A stretch of 64,000 nt of DNA from Sphingobacteruim zhuxiongii (GCF_009557615.1 NZ_CP045652.1:744001-808000), one strand, 5' to 3'; positions 14,439-24,186 are shown, counted from the first letter of the stretch. Program-made: numbers and translations. Notes: a model not told the origin generated them from the letters alone.

Positions 14439-15782
14439 ATGTTTTCAAATCTACAGGATAAATTAGACAGAGCCTTTAAAGTACTTAAAGGGCAAGGGAA
14501 TATTACGGAAATTAACGTAGCAGAAACAATGAAAGAGATTCGCAAGGCATTACTCGATGCCGATGTGAATTATAAAACTGCGAAAACATTTACCGATGAT
14601 GTTAAAACCAAGGCTTTAGGACAAAATGTATTAACGAGTATTTCTCCTGGTCAATTATTGACCAAGATTATGAACGATGAGCTGACCGAACTAATGGGCG
14701 GTACAGTGACAGAGTTGGAGATTACAAAGAATCCTACGGTTATCTTGATTGCTGGTTTGAACGGTGCGGGTAAAACTACCTTTACTGGAAAGTTAGCGAA
14801 CTTCTTGAAAACGCAGAAAGGTAAAAAACCATTATTGGTTGCAGGCGACGTTTATCGTCCTGCGGCGATTGATCAATTAGAGGTTTTAGGCCAACAAGTG
14901 GGCGTACCTGTATTTGTTAATCGTGAGTCTACTGATCCGATTGCAATTGCTGTTGCGGGTGTTGAAGAAGCAAAACGCAATGGACATAATGTAGTTATCA
15001 TCGATACGGCAGGTCGTTTAGCGATTGACGAGGCGTTGATGAATGAGATTACTGCAGTTAAGGCGGCAACACAACCACATGAGATTTTGTTCGTTGTGGA
15101 TTCTATGACAGGTCAAGATGCGGTTAATACGGCAAAAGCTTTCAATGACCGTTTAGACTTTACAGGGGTTGTCTTGACTAAGTTAGATGGTGATACACGT
15201 GGTGGTGCTGCACTATCAATCAAATCGGTTGTCAATAAACCAATCAAGTTTATTGGTACTGGCGAGAAGATGGAAGCGCTTGATGTATTCCACCCGGATC
15301 GTATGGCATCTCGTATTCTTGGTATGGGTGACGTTGTATCCTTAGTAGAGCGTGCACAACAACAGTTTGACGAGAAACAGGCTGCGGAATTACAAAAGAA
15401 AATCCGTAAGAATAAGTTCGATTTTAATGACTTCAAATCTCAAATTCAACAGATCAAGAAAATGGGTAATATGAAGGATTTAATGGGGATGATTCCTGGG
15501 GTTGGAAAAGCAATTAAAGATGTTGAAATTGATGATGATGCTTTCAAACCTATCGAAGCGATCATTGACTCGATGACACCTTTTGAGCGTGAAAATCCAG
15601 ATGCCATCGATCAACGTCGAAGAGTGCGTATTGCTAAAGGATCAGGTACTGATATCAATGAGGTAAATAAATTAATGAAGCAATTTGGCGACATGCGTAA
15701 GGTGATGAAACAAATGTCAAACCCTGCAATGGCCGCTAAAATGATGAGAAATATGCCTAAAATGCCAGGTAAGCCATTTTAG
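14439..15782 (+). CDS. ffh: Signal recognition particle protein Ffh (SRP54)
   Basis: 447 residues, normal length. N domain (1-90), then the G domain with G1 GLNGAGKTTFTGKLA (about 105-119), DTAGRLAIDE (G3), TKLDGDTRGGAAL (G4 and closing loop). A methionine-rich M domain follows (IKKMGNMKDLMGMIPG ... MRKVMKQMSNPAMAAKMMRNMP), which binds 4.5S RNA and signal sequences. Ffh targets inner-membrane proteins cotranslationally with FtsY. Single-gene unit with its own promoter and terminator. This is the first clearly host gene to the right of the phage block. Confidence 0.98.
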   Translation: MFSNLQDKLDRAFKVLKGQGNITEINVAETMKEIRKALLDADVNYKTAKTFTDDVKTKALGQNVLTSISPGQLLTKIMNDELTELMGGTVTELEITKNPTVILIAGLNGAGKTTFTGKLANFLKTQKGKKPLLVAGDVYRPAAIDQLEVLGQQVGVPVFVNRESTDPIAIAVAGVEEAKRNGHNVVIIDTAGRLAIDEALMNEITAVKAATQPHEILFVVDSMTGQDAVNTAKAFNDRLDFTGVVLTKLDGDTRGGAALSIKSVVNKPIKFIGTGEKMEALDVFHPDRMASRILGMGDVVSLVERAQQQFDEKQAAELQKKIRKNKFDFNDFKSQIQQIKKMGNMKDLMGMIPGVGKAIKDVEIDDDAFKPIEAIIDSMTPFERENPDAIDQRRRVRIAKGSGTDINEVNKLMKQFGDMRKVMKQMSNPAMAAKMMRNMPKMPGKPF

Positions 15783-15822
15783 TAAGGAATAAGCGAAGAT
15801 TTAGGTCTTCATTTTAAGAAAA

Positions 15823-15848
15823 GGGCATCCAATTGGATGCCCTTTTTT
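15823..15848 (+). terminator. ffh terminator
   Basis: Perfect 8-bp stem GGGCATCC-AATT-GGATGCCC followed by six T. Confidence 0.9.
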
Positions 15849-15872
15849 ATGCATATACCGTTTTGATTCTAC

Positions 15873-15900
15873 TAAATACTAGAATTAATTGTTAATTTTG
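15873..15900 (+). promoter_or_regulatory. Candidate nuoA promoter, nearly leaderless
   Basis: TTG at 15873 and TAATTTTG at 15893-15900 give -33 and -7 boxes with usual spacing. The predicted start point would be at about 15904, right beside the nuoA ATG at 15905. Confidence 0.5.
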
Positions 15901-15904
15901 TAAC

Positions 15905-16498
15905 ATGGAGGACCCCGGGCAGTTATCAGAATATGGTAAAATCCTACTAATAGCAATAGTAGGAATGCTATTGGTGTGTGCTACCATCTTCCTTGCGAAA
16001 GTACTTTCGCCAAAGAATCCCAATCCAATAAAACTAAGTACGTACGAATGTGGGGAAGATAGTGTTGGAACCGCATGGATTCAGTTTAATCCGAGATTCT
16101 ATGTAATAGCATTAATTTTTCTATTATTTGATGTGGAATTAACCTTTATATTTCCTTGGGCTACTGTCTTCGGTAATGCAGACTTTATTGCTACAGATGC
16201 ACGTTGGGGATGGTTTACGTTAATTGAGATGGCGATCTTTATCGGTATTTTGATTGTAGGATTAATCTATGTTTGGAAAAGTGGGGATATTAGTTGGATT
16301 AAGCCCGAGCATAAAACGCCAAGTGTTGCGGTTAATATTCCAAGCAATGCATATGAACGATTAAATCAACAGCAATACGCTGTTCGAGATTATAAGGAGC
16401 CGTTAGTTGAAGAGGTAAATACGGAACATAGTCCGATTGCTACTGCACCTAAAATAGGATTCAAACCTAAATTCAAGAAACCAAGTTCAGAATCATGA
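15905..16498 (+). CDS. nuoA: NADH-quinone oxidoreductase subunit A with C-terminal extension
   Basis: 197 residues. Residues 1-135 form the usual three-helix NuoA core: a first helix at about 12-34, then STYECGE and [21 protein letters not shown] (60-80), then a third helix ([19 protein letters not shown]). Residues 136-197 are an extra hydrophilic tail of about 60 residues (ending in GFKPKFKKP) not present in the typical 120-residue protein. NuoA is a membrane-arm subunit of complex I. Its stop overlaps the nuoB ATG (ATGA). Confidence 0.95.
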   Translation: MEDPGQLSEYGKILLIAIVGMLLVCATIFLAKVLSPKNPNPIKLSTYECGEDSVGTAWIQFNPRFYVIALIFLLFDVELTFIFPWATVFGNADFIATDARWGWFTLIEMAIFIGILIVGLIYVWKSGDISWIKPEHKTPSVAVNIPSNAYERLNQQQYAVRDYKEPLVEEVNTEHSPIATAPKIGFKPKFKKPSSES

Positions 16499-17007
16499 GT
16501 CTAGACCAAAGTCTGCAACAGAATAATGGCGTCATTATCGCTAAGATGGATGACCTGTTGAATTGGGCCAGATTATCTTCGATGTGGCCAATTAGTTTTG
16601 GTATTGCATGTTGCGCAATTGAGATGATGGGGGCAATGGCCGCTACTTATGATTTGGATAGATTAGGTGTGTTCCCGAGGCCTTCTCCTAGACAGTCTGA
16701 CGTGATGATTATCGCAGGGACAGTGACATTCAAAATGGCAGATCGAATCCGCAAGCTCTATGAACAAATGCCTGACCCGAAATATGTGATATCGATGGGT
16801 TCTTGTTCGAATTGTGGGGGGCCGTATTGGCAGCATGGCTATCATGTTGTTAAAGGTGTCGATAAAATTATTCCTGTCGACGTTTATGTGCAGGGCTGTC
16901 CTCCACGACCAGAAGCCTTGATAAGTGCTTTTTTGGAATTACAAAAGAAAATAGATGAACAGTCTTTACTGAAGGGAGATATTTTCCCCATCGCAGTAGA
17001 GCAATAG
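16495..17007 (+). CDS. nuoB: NADH-quinone oxidoreductase subunit B (cluster N2)
   Basis: 170 residues. All four ligands of the terminal [4Fe-4S] cluster N2 are present in the family motifs [10 protein letters not shown] (Cys-Cys), [11 protein letters not shown] (the second of its cysteines) and [24 protein letters not shown] is also conserved. It passes electrons to quinone at the junction of the peripheral and membrane arms. nuoC-N do not follow; purK begins eight bases later, so the rest of complex I must be elsewhere in the genome if the enzyme is functional. Confidence 0.97.
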   Translation: MSLDQSLQQNNGVIIAKMDDLLNWARLSSMWPISFGIACCAIEMMGAMAATYDLDRLGVFPRPSPRQSDVMIIAGTVTFKMADRIRKLYEQMPDPKYVISMGSCSNCGGPYWQHGYHVVKGVDKIIPVDVYVQGCPPRPEALISAFLELQKKIDEQSLLKGDIFPIAVEQ

Positions 17008-17015
17008 AATAATAT

Positions 17016-18158
17016 ATGGCAAAAGATTTTTATGGGGATTTACGCTTAGGGATCCTAGGTGGCGGACAGTTAGGCCGTATGTTGATCCAGGAAGCAATAA
17101 ATTTTAATGTAAACATCCATGTACTAGATCCAGATCCAAATGCGCCATGTAAGCGTCTTTGTAACCAGTTTGAAGTAGGTTCATTAGGCGATTATGATAC
17201 GGTTTATAACTTTGGTAAGGATTTGGATATGATTACCATTGAGATCGAAAAGGTTAATGTAGATGCATTAGAGGCTTTGGAATCCGAGGGAGTAATCGTC
17301 TATCCGCAGGCGAGAGTAATTCGTTTGATCCAAGATAAAGGGCTTCAAAAGCAGTTTTTTAAACAGAATGATATTCCAACCTCCGCTTTCCAATTTATTT
17401 CGAACAAGGATGGTTTAGCGCAATCAAATATCAGCTTGCCATTTATACAAAAGTTGAGAAAAGATGGATACGACGGAAAAGGCGTAAAGAAAATAAATAC
17501 TGCAGTTGATTTTGATACAGCATTTGAAGAACCGAGTATTGTAGAAGAGTTGGTTGATTTCGAAAAGGAGATTGCTGTAATTGTTGCTCGAAATGATCGC
17601 GGTGACATGTCAACATTCCCAATGGTGGAAATGGAGTTTAATCCGCAGGCGAATTTGGTTGAATTCTTAATTTCTCCTTCAACCTATGCTGAAGCTATTC
17701 AAGCTAAGGCAGAGCAAATCGCTAAAAAGATTGCTAATGATTTACAAATCGTTGGTATCCTAGCTGTAGAAATGTTTTTGACAAAAGATGGAGATATTCT
17801 AGTTAACGAACTAGCACCTAGACCTCATAATTCAGGTCATCAAACGATAGAAGGGAACTATGTTTCTCAGTTTGGACAACATTTACGTGCTATCTTTAAT
17901 CTACCATTAGCAAATACTGCCTCTAGAGGGAATGCAATTATGATCAATCTACTTGGTGAAGAAGGGTATGAGGGTCTTGCGGAATATGAAGGTTTAGAGG
18001 AAGCGCTTGCTATAGATGGTGTCTATATCCATTTATATGGAAAGAAATATACGAAGCCTTTCCGTAAGATGGGACATGTAACGATTGTACATGAAGATCG
18101 TAATACAGCAATTGAAAATGCTCGTAAAGTTCAGAATTTAATTAAAGTTATCGCTTAA
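17016..18158 (+). CDS. purK: N5-carboxyaminoimidazole ribonucleotide synthase PurK
   Basis: 380 residues, usual length. Nucleotide-binding start LGILGGGQLGRMLIQEA (11-27), then an ATP-grasp fold with FIQKLRKDGYDGKGVK, EELVDFEKEIAVIVARN, and NELAPRPHNSGHQTIEG near the metal site. It carboxylates AIR with ATP and bicarbonate in purine synthesis, the product going to PurE just downstream (12-base gap). Same strand and close spacing with nuoB suggest one transcript. Confidence 0.97.
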   Translation: MAKDFYGDLRLGILGGGQLGRMLIQEAINFNVNIHVLDPDPNAPCKRLCNQFEVGSLGDYDTVYNFGKDLDMITIEIEKVNVDALEALESEGVIVYPQARVIRLIQDKGLQKQFFKQNDIPTSAFQFISNKDGLAQSNISLPFIQKLRKDGYDGKGVKKINTAVDFDTAFEEPSIVEELVDFEKEIAVIVARNDRGDMSTFPMVEMEFNPQANLVEFLISPSTYAEAIQAKAEQIAKKIANDLQIVGILAVEMFLTKDGDILVNELAPRPHNSGHQTIEGNYVSQFGQHLRAIFNLPLANTASRGNAIMINLLGEEGYEGLAEYEGLEEALAIDGVYIHLYGKKYTKPFRKMGHVTIVHEDRNTAIENARKVQNLIKVIA

Positions 18159-18170
18159 ACATATTATAGA

Positions 18171-18671
18171 ATGAGTAATCCAAAGATCGGCATTATCATG
18201 GGTAGTAAGTCAGACTTACCTGTAATGCAAGATGCTATCGAAGTATTAAAATATTTAGGAGTTGATGCAGAAGTTACGATCGTATCGGCACATCGTACCC
18301 CGAAGCGGATGTTTGATTATGCAGAGCAAGCAGCTTCTCGAGGGTTGAAAGTGATTATAGCAGGTGCTGGTGGTGCAGCTCACTTACCAGGAATGGTAGC
18401 GTCTATTACACATCTTCCTGTCATTGGTGTACCGGTAAAATCTTCTAATTCGATTGATGGTTGGGATTCTGTATTATCAATTCTGCAGATGCCAAATGGA
18501 ATACCAGTAGCGACGGTTGCTTTAAATGCAGCGAAAAATGCAGGTATTCTTGCAGCACAAATACTCGGGACACAGGATGAAACTATTGCGCAGGCTTTGA
18601 TTAAGTTCAAGGAAGAGTTGAGAGATAAGGTAGAAGAAACAGCAAGAGAAGTTGAGCAATTAAAATTTTAA
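18171..18671 (+). CDS. purE: N5-CAIR mutase PurE
   Basis: 166 residues, class I Pur[14 protein letters not shown] (7-19), [14 protein letters not shown] with the catalytic His (about 45), and [13 protein letters not shown] are visible. It converts N5-CAIR to CAIR. Last gene of the nuoAB-purKE run, closed by a strong two-way terminator. Confidence 0.97.
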   Translation: MSNPKIGIIMGSKSDLPVMQDAIEVLKYLGVDAEVTIVSAHRTPKRMFDYAEQAASRGLKVIIAGAGGAAHLPGMVASITHLPVIGVPVKSSNSIDGWDSVLSILQMPNGIPVATVALNAAKNAGILAAQILGTQDETIAQALIKFKEELRDKVEETAREVEQLKF

Positions 18672-18705
18672 ATAAATAAGGCGGGATTTCCCGCCTTATT
18701 TATTT
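18670..18705. terminator. Bidirectional terminator between purE and the isomerase-like gene
   Basis: A 17-bp perfect arm (AAATAAATAAGGCGGGA with its complement) around a two-base loop. A-rich and T-rich flanks let it work in both directions. The stop codon of the minus-strand gene lies inside the stem. Confidence 0.9.
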
Positions 18706-19695
18706 AAAATTCTTTTGCATATAATCATAGCTCTTTTTGATACTACCGTACTTATCTTCTGTGTAAATATCATCTTGCTCAACAAAAGCATATTTCAACC
18801 CACTTTCATTTGCAAATGTTGTCAGGTTAGGATAATTAATGCTGCCAGAGCCAACTTCCGTATAGCGGATTGTCTTCATTACTTCCTCAAAATTCAATGT
18901 GTCACGTTTTCCCGTCTTCGCATCAAATTTATTTTGTTCAATAGGATTAGAGAATTGGCGATCCATATCTTTCACATGCCATAATGGGAATCTTCCCGGA
19001 TACTTTGTAAAGTATGTCTGCGGATTTTCGCCAGCTTTATTTATCCAAAATAGATCAAGTTCGAAGCATACTAAGTCGGGCTCTGTAAAGGCTAGTATAA
19101 TATCTAATCCTTTTGTACCATTTCCAAATTCCTTAAACTCCCAAAAATGATTATGGTAGCCGATTTTAATACCTGCTTTTTTAGCCATTTCCCCAGCCTT
19201 ATTTAACTGCTCGGCGATATATTGATAAACTGCAACATCGAGCTTGTTCAAATTATCCATTGGAGGAACTGGTGCAATAACGTATTCTTGACCTAGATTG
19301 TGTGCTATCTCAATATACTTCTCAATATTTTCTTTATCAGTATGGTCTTTGCTCAGATATTTACTCATATCATAATGGCCACTATGACTTATGAGGTTAT
19401 TGTCATTGAGAACTTTCTTCAGTTCATCCACAGGGAGGCCCCAGAATGAATTGTTATTTAAATCTACCCCGAAGGTTTCTACGTGTGTGTATCCGATCTT
19501 AGCAACGCTCTTTAGTACCTCTTTTGGGTCTTTTGCTAATAAGTCACGAAGAGTAAAAAGTTGAAGGCCTATATTTTTCAGTGGTGAACCAGAAGCAGCG
19601 CCAGTTCCTTTGCAGGAAAAAAGTTGAGGAGCCAATAGACCACCCATCACGCCTAAGCTCGCTTGCTTCAGGAAGTTACGTCTTGATTGTGTCAT
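18700..19695 (-). CDS. Tat-exported lipoprotein, sugar phosphate isomerase/epimerase-like TIM barrel
   Basis: 331 residues. The N-terminus has a Tat signal (SRRNFLKQ) followed by a hydrophobic stretch and a lipobox (LFSC, Cys28), so it is probably exported folded and lipid-anchored. The rest is an AP-endonuclease-2/xylose-isomerase-like barrel: NIGLQLFTLRDLL, HVETFGVDL, KIGYHNHFWEF, CFELDLFWINKAG, WHVKDMD and FVEQDD, where His/Glu/Asp form the usual metal site. Substrate unknown. TatC is encoded in this window at 35114-35983. Confidence 0.9.
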   Translation of the reverse strand: MTQSRRNFLKQASLGVMGGLLAPQLFSCKGTGAASGSPLKNIGLQLFTLRDLLAKDPKEVLKSVAKIGYTHVETFGVDLNNNSFWGLPVDELKKVLNDNNLISHSGHYDMSKYLSKDHTDKENIEKYIEIAHNLGQEYVIAPVPPMDNLNKLDVAVYQYIAEQLNKAGEMAKKAGIKIGYHNHFWEFKEFGNGTKGLDIILAFTEPDLVCFELDLFWINKAGENPQTYFTKYPGRFPLWHVKDMDRQFSNPIEQNKFDAKTGKRDTLNFEEVMKTIRYTEVGSGSINYPNLTTFANESGLKYAFVEQDDIYTEDKYGSIKKSYDYMQKNFK

Positions 19696-19734
19696 ACTTA
19701 CAATAAGTTTGTTAATTGAAGATAAGTATTATTT

Positions 19735-19771
19735 TAATAAAAAAGAGGGATTCTTTTTTGGAACCCCTCTT
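19735..19771 (-). terminator. Original frr terminator, now separated by the IS element
   Basis: On the minus strand AAGAGGGGTTC, loop CAAAAAA and GAATCCCTCTT form an 11-bp stem (one G-T pair) followed by TTTTTTATT. No minus gene other than frr could use it. The IS3-family element lies between the frr stop (21186) and this hairpin. Confidence 0.8.
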
Positions 19772-19823
19772 AATATGCGTTAAATGTCTCGTCCTGAAAT
19801 AGCGATACATAAAAAGAATCGTT

Positions 19824-20252
19824 ATGAAAGAAATATCCAATTATGTAAAACGTACGCAGCGTGATTACACTTTAAGCTTCAAACTGAATGTTGTCAGAGA
19901 AGTTGAATCCGGAGAATTGACAAGCACACAAGCACAAAGAAAGTATGGTATCCAAGGAGATAGCACAATTCGTAACTGGTTGAAAAAATATGGTAACTTT
20001 GATTGGGAGAATCAAATACCATCCAGTATGGCAAAGTCACCAGAACAACGCATTTTAGAATTAGAAGCCAAAATCAAATTGTTGGAGAAGCAGAAAGCGC
20101 AGCTTGAGCGACAGAATTACATTGCTGATTCCAAAGCGATTATCTTTGATATGATGATCGATATTGCCGAACAAGAATATAAAATAGACGTAAGAAAAAA
20201 CTTCAAACCCGCACAATCGATTGTTTCCGACAAGAAAAACAAAAAAGCCTAA
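19824..20252 (+). CDS. IS3-family OrfA, HTH protein
   Basis: 142 residues. The N-terminal HTH (DYTLSFKLNVVREVESGELTS, then STIRNWLKKYG) binds the IS ends. A leucine-zipper-like coiled coil follows (about 73-95, ILELEAKIKLLEKQKAQLER). Just before its stop is a run of six A and a G (20241-20247), the slippery type used in this family to shift -1 and make the OrfAB transposase. Confidence 0.93.
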   Translation: MKEISNYVKRTQRDYTLSFKLNVVREVESGELTSTQAQRKYGIQGDSTIRNWLKKYGNFDWENQIPSSMAKSPEQRILELEAKIKLLEKQKAQLERQNYIADSKAIIFDMMIDIAEQEYKIDVRKNFKPAQSIVSDKKNKKA

Positions 20253-20266
20253 GTTTTACTTGTGGG

Positions 20267-21115
20267 TTGTTCGGGTTAAGTAGGCAAGTGTATTATCGAA
20301 GAATCAGACGAACTAAAAGAAGTCAAAATATAGCGAGTAAAGTTGTGAGCTTAGTCCAGGAACTACGCGCTGTTCAGCCAAGAATTGGTACACGGAAACT
20401 CTATCATTTATTGGTCCAAGAGCTACAGGTATTAAAAGTTGGCAGAGACAAGTTTTTTGATATTTTACGAGCCAATCACTTATTAATTATTCCAAAACGG
20501 AGTTATCGTACCACGACCATGTCACATCATCGATTTAAAAAATATCCTAATATTATTAAAGAAATGAATATTTATCGTCCCAATCAAGTTTGGGTGAGTG
20601 ACCTCACTTACATCGGAAAGCGAGAAAAACCTTGTTATCTAAGTTTGATTACAGATGTATATTCTAAGAAGATAGTAGGCTTTGAAATCTCAAGCACAAT
20701 GTGTACAAGTCATGTTGTAAAAGCATTGAAAATGGCTCAAAAACAAAGAAAAATAAAGGAATCATTAATCCATCATTCCGACAGAGGTATCCAATATTGT
20801 TCAGACGAGTATCAATATTATCTAAACAAATACAAGATTAAGTGCAGTATGACAGAAAACTCTGATCCTTATGAAAACGCCATTGCTGAACGTATAAACG
20901 GTATTCTGAAACAAGAGTTCATGATTGATACCTATCATTTAGATCTAACTTTGATGAAGCAAATTGTAGAGGAAGCAATCAATATCTACAACAATGACAG
21001 ACCACATTGGTCTAATCATATGCTAACTCCCAATCAAATGCATCTCAAATCAAATATGAATTACAAAACTTATAAAACAAAAAGCAGTAGAAACCTCTCG
21101 GCTACTACTGCATAA
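20267..21115 (+). CDS. IS3-family OrfB, DDE transposase domain
   Basis: 282 residues counted from a TTG; the frame is open upstream into the slippery run, so the real product is probably the OrfAB fusion. The catalytic triad is visible in WVSDLTYIG (Asp), HHSDRGIQY (Asp) and NAIAERINGILKQEF (Glu), with the rve integrase fold between. Frame relation to OrfA is -1. Inserted downstream of frr and transcribed against it. Confidence 0.93.
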   Translation: MFGLSRQVYYRRIRRTKRSQNIASKVVSLVQELRAVQPRIGTRKLYHLLVQELQVLKVGRDKFFDILRANHLLIIPKRSYRTTTMSHHRFKKYPNIIKEMNIYRPNQVWVSDLTYIGKREKPCYLSLITDVYSKKIVGFEISSTMCTSHVVKALKMAQKQRKIKESLIHHSDRGIQYCSDEYQYYLNKYKIKCSMTENSDPYENAIAERINGILKQEFMIDTYHLDLTLMKQIVEEAINIYNNDRPHWSNHMLTPNQMHLKSNMNYKTYKTKSSRNLSATTA

Positions 21116-21185
21116 AATTATGTATTTTTAATCACTGAAAAACTGTATCTATTTTTCAGGACTAGTCAAAAGGCCGATTTATAGA

Positions 21186-21749
21186 CTATACAGTCATTAT
21201 ATCTTTCTCTTTTAATTCTGCTAATTGATCAACTTTTACAATGTTAGCGTCAGTTAGTTTTTGTATTTCACCTTCACCAACTTTGATCTCATCTTCTGAA
21301 GCGCCATCATTTTTCAATTTCTTGATTGCTTCATTCGATTCTTTACGAATGTTACGGATAGCAACACGTCCCTTTTCAGCTTCTTCCTTCACTTTCTTAA
21401 CTAAATCACGACGACGTTCTTCAGTCAATGGAGGTACAACTAAACGGATGATATTACCATCATTTTGAGGGTTCAAACCAATGTTTGAGTCCATAATTGC
21501 TTTTTCAATTGCTGATAGCAAAGATTTTTCCCAAGGTTGAATCACGATTGTTCTTGCGTCAGTAGTATTGACATTACTAACTTGAGAAAGAGCAGTAGCG
21601 GTTCCATAGTAATCTACAAAGATTCCATCAAGCATACCAGGACTAGCTTTTCCAGCACGTATTTTCGTAAGTTCAGACTCGGTATGTGCGACTGCTTTGT
21701 TCATTCCTTCTTTGCAATCGTCCAACTGAAGTGAAATTAATTCGTTCAT
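21186..21749 (-). CDS. frr: Ribosome recycling factor
   Basis: 187 residues, normal length. KIRAGKASPGMLDGIFVDYYG (residues 31-51), IVIQPWEKSLLSAIEKAI and RLVVPPLTEERRRDLVKKVK are the family hallmarks. It splits post-termination ribosomes with EF-G. Downstream of pyrH on the same strand (30-base gap), the common pyrH-frr arrangement. Its terminator has been moved about 1.4 kb away by an IS element. Confidence 0.97.
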   Translation of the reverse strand: MNELISLQLDDCKEGMNKAVAHTESELTKIRAGKASPGMLDGIFVDYYGTATALSQVSNVNTTDARTIVIQPWEKSLLSAIEKAIMDSNIGLNPQNDGNIIRLVVPPLTEERRRDLVKKVKEEAEKGRVAIRNIRKESNEAIKKLKNDGASEDEIKVGEGEIQKLTDANIVKVDQLAELKEKDIMTV

Positions 21750-21779
21750 ATCTTGATATATAAATTATCGTAAAAAATA

Positions 21780-22484
21780 TTAGCTTACAATTGTACCAAC
21801 ATGTTCACCGTTCGCTAACTTCATTAGGTTCCCAGGCTTATTCATGTCGAATACTATGATAGGTAAGTTGTTTTCTTGACATAAGGTAAACGCTGTCATA
21901 TCCATTACATTTAATCCTTTCTCATATACTTCCGTAAATGAAATGTGATCAAATTTCTTCGCTGTAGGATCTTTCTCCGGATCAGCGGTATAGATACCAT
22001 CAACGCGCGTTCCTTTCAATACTGCATCGGCGTTAATCTCAATCGCACGTAATGAAGCTGCTGTATCTGTGGTGAAGTAAGGGTTTCCTGTACCCGCTCC
22101 GAAGATTACAATACGTCCCTTTTCTAAGTGACGAACCGCTCTACGACGAATAAATGGTTCGCAAATTTGCTCCATTTTAATCGCTGTTAATAGACGAGTT
22201 TTCATGCCTTCTTTTTCCAAAGCATCTTGCAGTGCCATGCTGTTGATTACGGTTGCTAACATACCCATGTAATCAGCTTGAACACGATCCATTCCAGCTT
22301 TTTCAGCGCTCAAGCCACGGTAAATATTACCACCACCGATAACGATCGCGATTTCCATGCCTAAACTATGAAGTTCTCGAATGTCTTTTGCGTATTGCTG
22401 AACGCGATTAATGTCGATTCCGTAGCTTTGTTCGCCCATCAAAGCTTCGCCACTGAGTTTTAGTAGGATGCGCTTGTATTTCAT
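21780..22484 (-). CDS. pyrH: UMP kinase PyrH
   Basis: 234 residues from ATG 22484; the longer frame to 22508 has only a TTG start. [14 protein letters not shown] (family N-terminus), [30 protein letters not shown] and [16 protein letters not shown] identify the amino-acid-kinase-fold UMP kinase, which makes UDP for all pyrimidine nucleotides and is hexameric and regulated by GTP and UTP in bacteria. Confidence 0.97.
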   Translation of the reverse strand: MKYKRILLKLSGEALMGEQSYGIDINRVQQYAKDIRELHSLGMEIAIVIGGGNIYRGLSAEKAGMDRVQADYMGMLATVINSMALQDALEKEGMKTRLLTAIKMEQICEPFIRRRAVRHLEKGRIVIFGAGTGNPYFTTDTAASLRAIEINADAVLKGTRVDGIYTADPEKDPTAKKFDHISFTEVYEKGLNVMDMTAFTLCQENNLPIIVFDMNKPGNLMKLANGEHVGTIVS

Positions 22485-22537
22485 ATTTGATTTTTGGAGT
22501 ATTTCCAAAAGCCAAAGATAGGATTTTTTAACATCCG

Positions 22538-23686
22538 TTAAACAGTTTTGTTCTGATTTTTTAAGGATTCTACGACTTTTGAATAAAATTCTTCATAATG
22601 AGGAACAATTTTACTTAGTTCAAAATCATGTGCTCGTACGAGTGCATTTGCTTTAAACTCAGCCAGTGTATCATCATCTTTAAGAATGTGGATGGCATTT
22701 TTAGCCATATCATCAATATCGCCAATGTCACTCAAATAACCACTAAAGCCTTGTTTATTTAATTCGGGTAAGCCTCCTGTATTTGATGAAATAACAGGCA
22801 CCTTGCAAGCCATAGCCTCCAAAGCCGCTAATCCAAAACTCTCCGAACCGGAAGGCATTAAGAATAAATCGGAGATAGATAAAATCTCTTCGATTGCATC
22901 TTGTTTACCTAAGAAACGGATTACATCGCAAATACCTAAATCACGAGCAAGCTCTTCCGCATTACGACGTTCAGGACCATCCCCAACCATTAATAATTTA
23001 CTTGGAATAACTTTATTGACTTGATCAAAAATACGAACAACATCTTCAACGCGTTTTACCTTACGGAAGTTGGAAGTATGAACTAAAATGCGTTCATTAT
23101 TAGGTGCGATTGCCTTCTTAAAGTGTTCGTGGTTCTTATTGCTGAAACGCTTAAGATCAATGAAGTTAGGGATAACTTGAATATCTTTAGCCACTTCAAA
23201 ATATTGCAATGTTTGCTCTTTTAGATTATCTGAAACGGTGGTTACCCCATCAGATTGGTTGATAGAGAACGTAACGACAGGACTAAAACTCTTATCTTTT
23301 CCTACTAGTGTAATATCGGTACCATGGAGTGTTGTCACCACTGGTATATCAATACCATATGTTTTTAATATCTGCTTTGCTAAAAAGGCCACGGATGCGT
23401 GTGGGATAGCATAGTGTACATGCAAAAGGTCAAGTTTTTCAAAACGAACAACATCAACCATTTTGCTTGCTAGTGCTGTTTCATATGGAGGGAAGTCAAA
23501 CAATGGATATTGCGCCATGGAGACTTCATGATAAAACAAGTTCTCAGAGAAGAAATCCAAACGGGCAGGTTGGCTATACGTAATAAAATGTACTTGATGA
23601 CCATTATTGGCTAATGCTTTTCCCAGTTCTGTGGCAACTACACCACTTCCCCCAAAGGTTGGATAACAAACGATTCCTATCTTCAT
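22538..23686 (-). CDS. bshA: N-acetyl-alpha-D-glucosaminyl L-malate synthase BshA
   Basis: 382 residues, GT4 glycosyltransferase of the GT-B fold. [23 protein letters not shown] at the N-terminus, [11 protein letters not shown] and [12 protein letters not shown] (acceptor site), FIDLKRF and the sugar-nucleotide motif [21 protein letters not shown] are all typical of BshA. It joins GlcNAc to malate in the first step of bacillithiol synthesis, so the host likely uses bacillithiol as thiol buffer. Divergent from arfB. Confidence 0.93.
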   Translation of the reverse strand: MKIGIVCYPTFGGSGVVATELGKALANNGHQVHFITYSQPARLDFFSENLFYHEVSMAQYPLFDFPPYETALASKMVDVVRFEKLDLLHVHYAIPHASVAFLAKQILKTYGIDIPVVTTLHGTDITLVGKDKSFSPVVTFSINQSDGVTTVSDNLKEQTLQYFEVAKDIQVIPNFIDLKRFSNKNHEHFKKAIAPNNERILVHTSNFRKVKRVEDVVRIFDQVNKVIPSKLLMVGDGPERRNAEELARDLGICDVIRFLGKQDAIEEILSISDLFLMPSGSESFGLAALEAMACKVPVISSNTGGLPELNKQGFSGYLSDIGDIDDMAKNAIHILKDDDTLAEFKANALVRAHDFELSKIVPHYEEFYSKVVESLKNQNKTV

Positions 23687-23778
23687 ATGTTGTGATTTCT
23701 TGCATAAAGATAGTGATGCTTTTATAAATGGCGATTAATATTCTTTCGAGAACAAGAAATATTCTATTTTTATTACAA

Positions 23779-24186
23779 ATGGATGAACAAATATTAAAGT
23801 TAGTGGACGAATTACAATTCAAGACCTCAAGAGCCGGTGGTAAAGGGGGGCAAAACGTGAATAAAGTATCTTCAAAAGTAATGCTCATTTGGCAAGTTGA
23901 TCGTTCATCGCATTTTACGATAGAACAGAAGGAACTTTTAAAACAGCGTTTAGCAAATCGGATTAATAACGATGGAGAATTGCTATTGGATGCCTTTAAC
24001 GATCGTAGTCAGTTAAGGAATAAGGAAATCGTAATTGAACGATTTTTGACCCTAATTGGTGAAGCTTTAAAGATTGAAAAACCACGCATCCCGACGAAAA
24101 TCCCCAAGTCAAAAATTTTAGCGCGATTAGACCGTAAAAAAATACAGTCCAGTAAGAAAGCCAACAGACGTTGGAAACTTGAATAA
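23779..24186 (+). CDS. arfB: ArfB (YaeJ) stalled-ribosome peptidyl-tRNA hydrolase
   Basis: 135 residues from ATG 23779; the frame is open 51 bases further but the family starts near this Met (MDEQILKLVDELQF). The catalytic GGQ is in SRAGGKGGQNVNKVSS (about 18-33). The basic C-terminal tail (KSKILARLDRKKIQSSKKANRRWK) is the part that enters the empty mRNA channel of a stalled ribosome. RF-homologous rescue of ribosomes without stop codon. Confidence 0.95.
   Translation: MDEQILKLVDELQFKTSRAGGKGGQNVNKVSSKVMLIWQVDRSSHFTIEQKELLKQRLANRINNDGELLLDAFNDRSQLRNKEIVIERFLTLIGEALKIEKPRIPTKIPKSKILARLDRKKIQSSKKANRRWKLE

Larger units (their letters stand above)
19785..21168 (+). mobile_element. Intact IS3-family insertion sequence (IS150-like layout)
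   Basis: 1384 bp. The ends are terminal inverted repeats that start TG and agree at 20 of 25 positions (left from TGTCTCGTCCTGAAATAGCG, right copy 21144-21168 inverted). A 3-bp AAA target duplication flanks both sides (19782-19784, 21169-21171). It carries orfA and orfB in the -1 frame relation usual for this family. Both frames look intact, so it may still be active. Confidence 0.9.
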
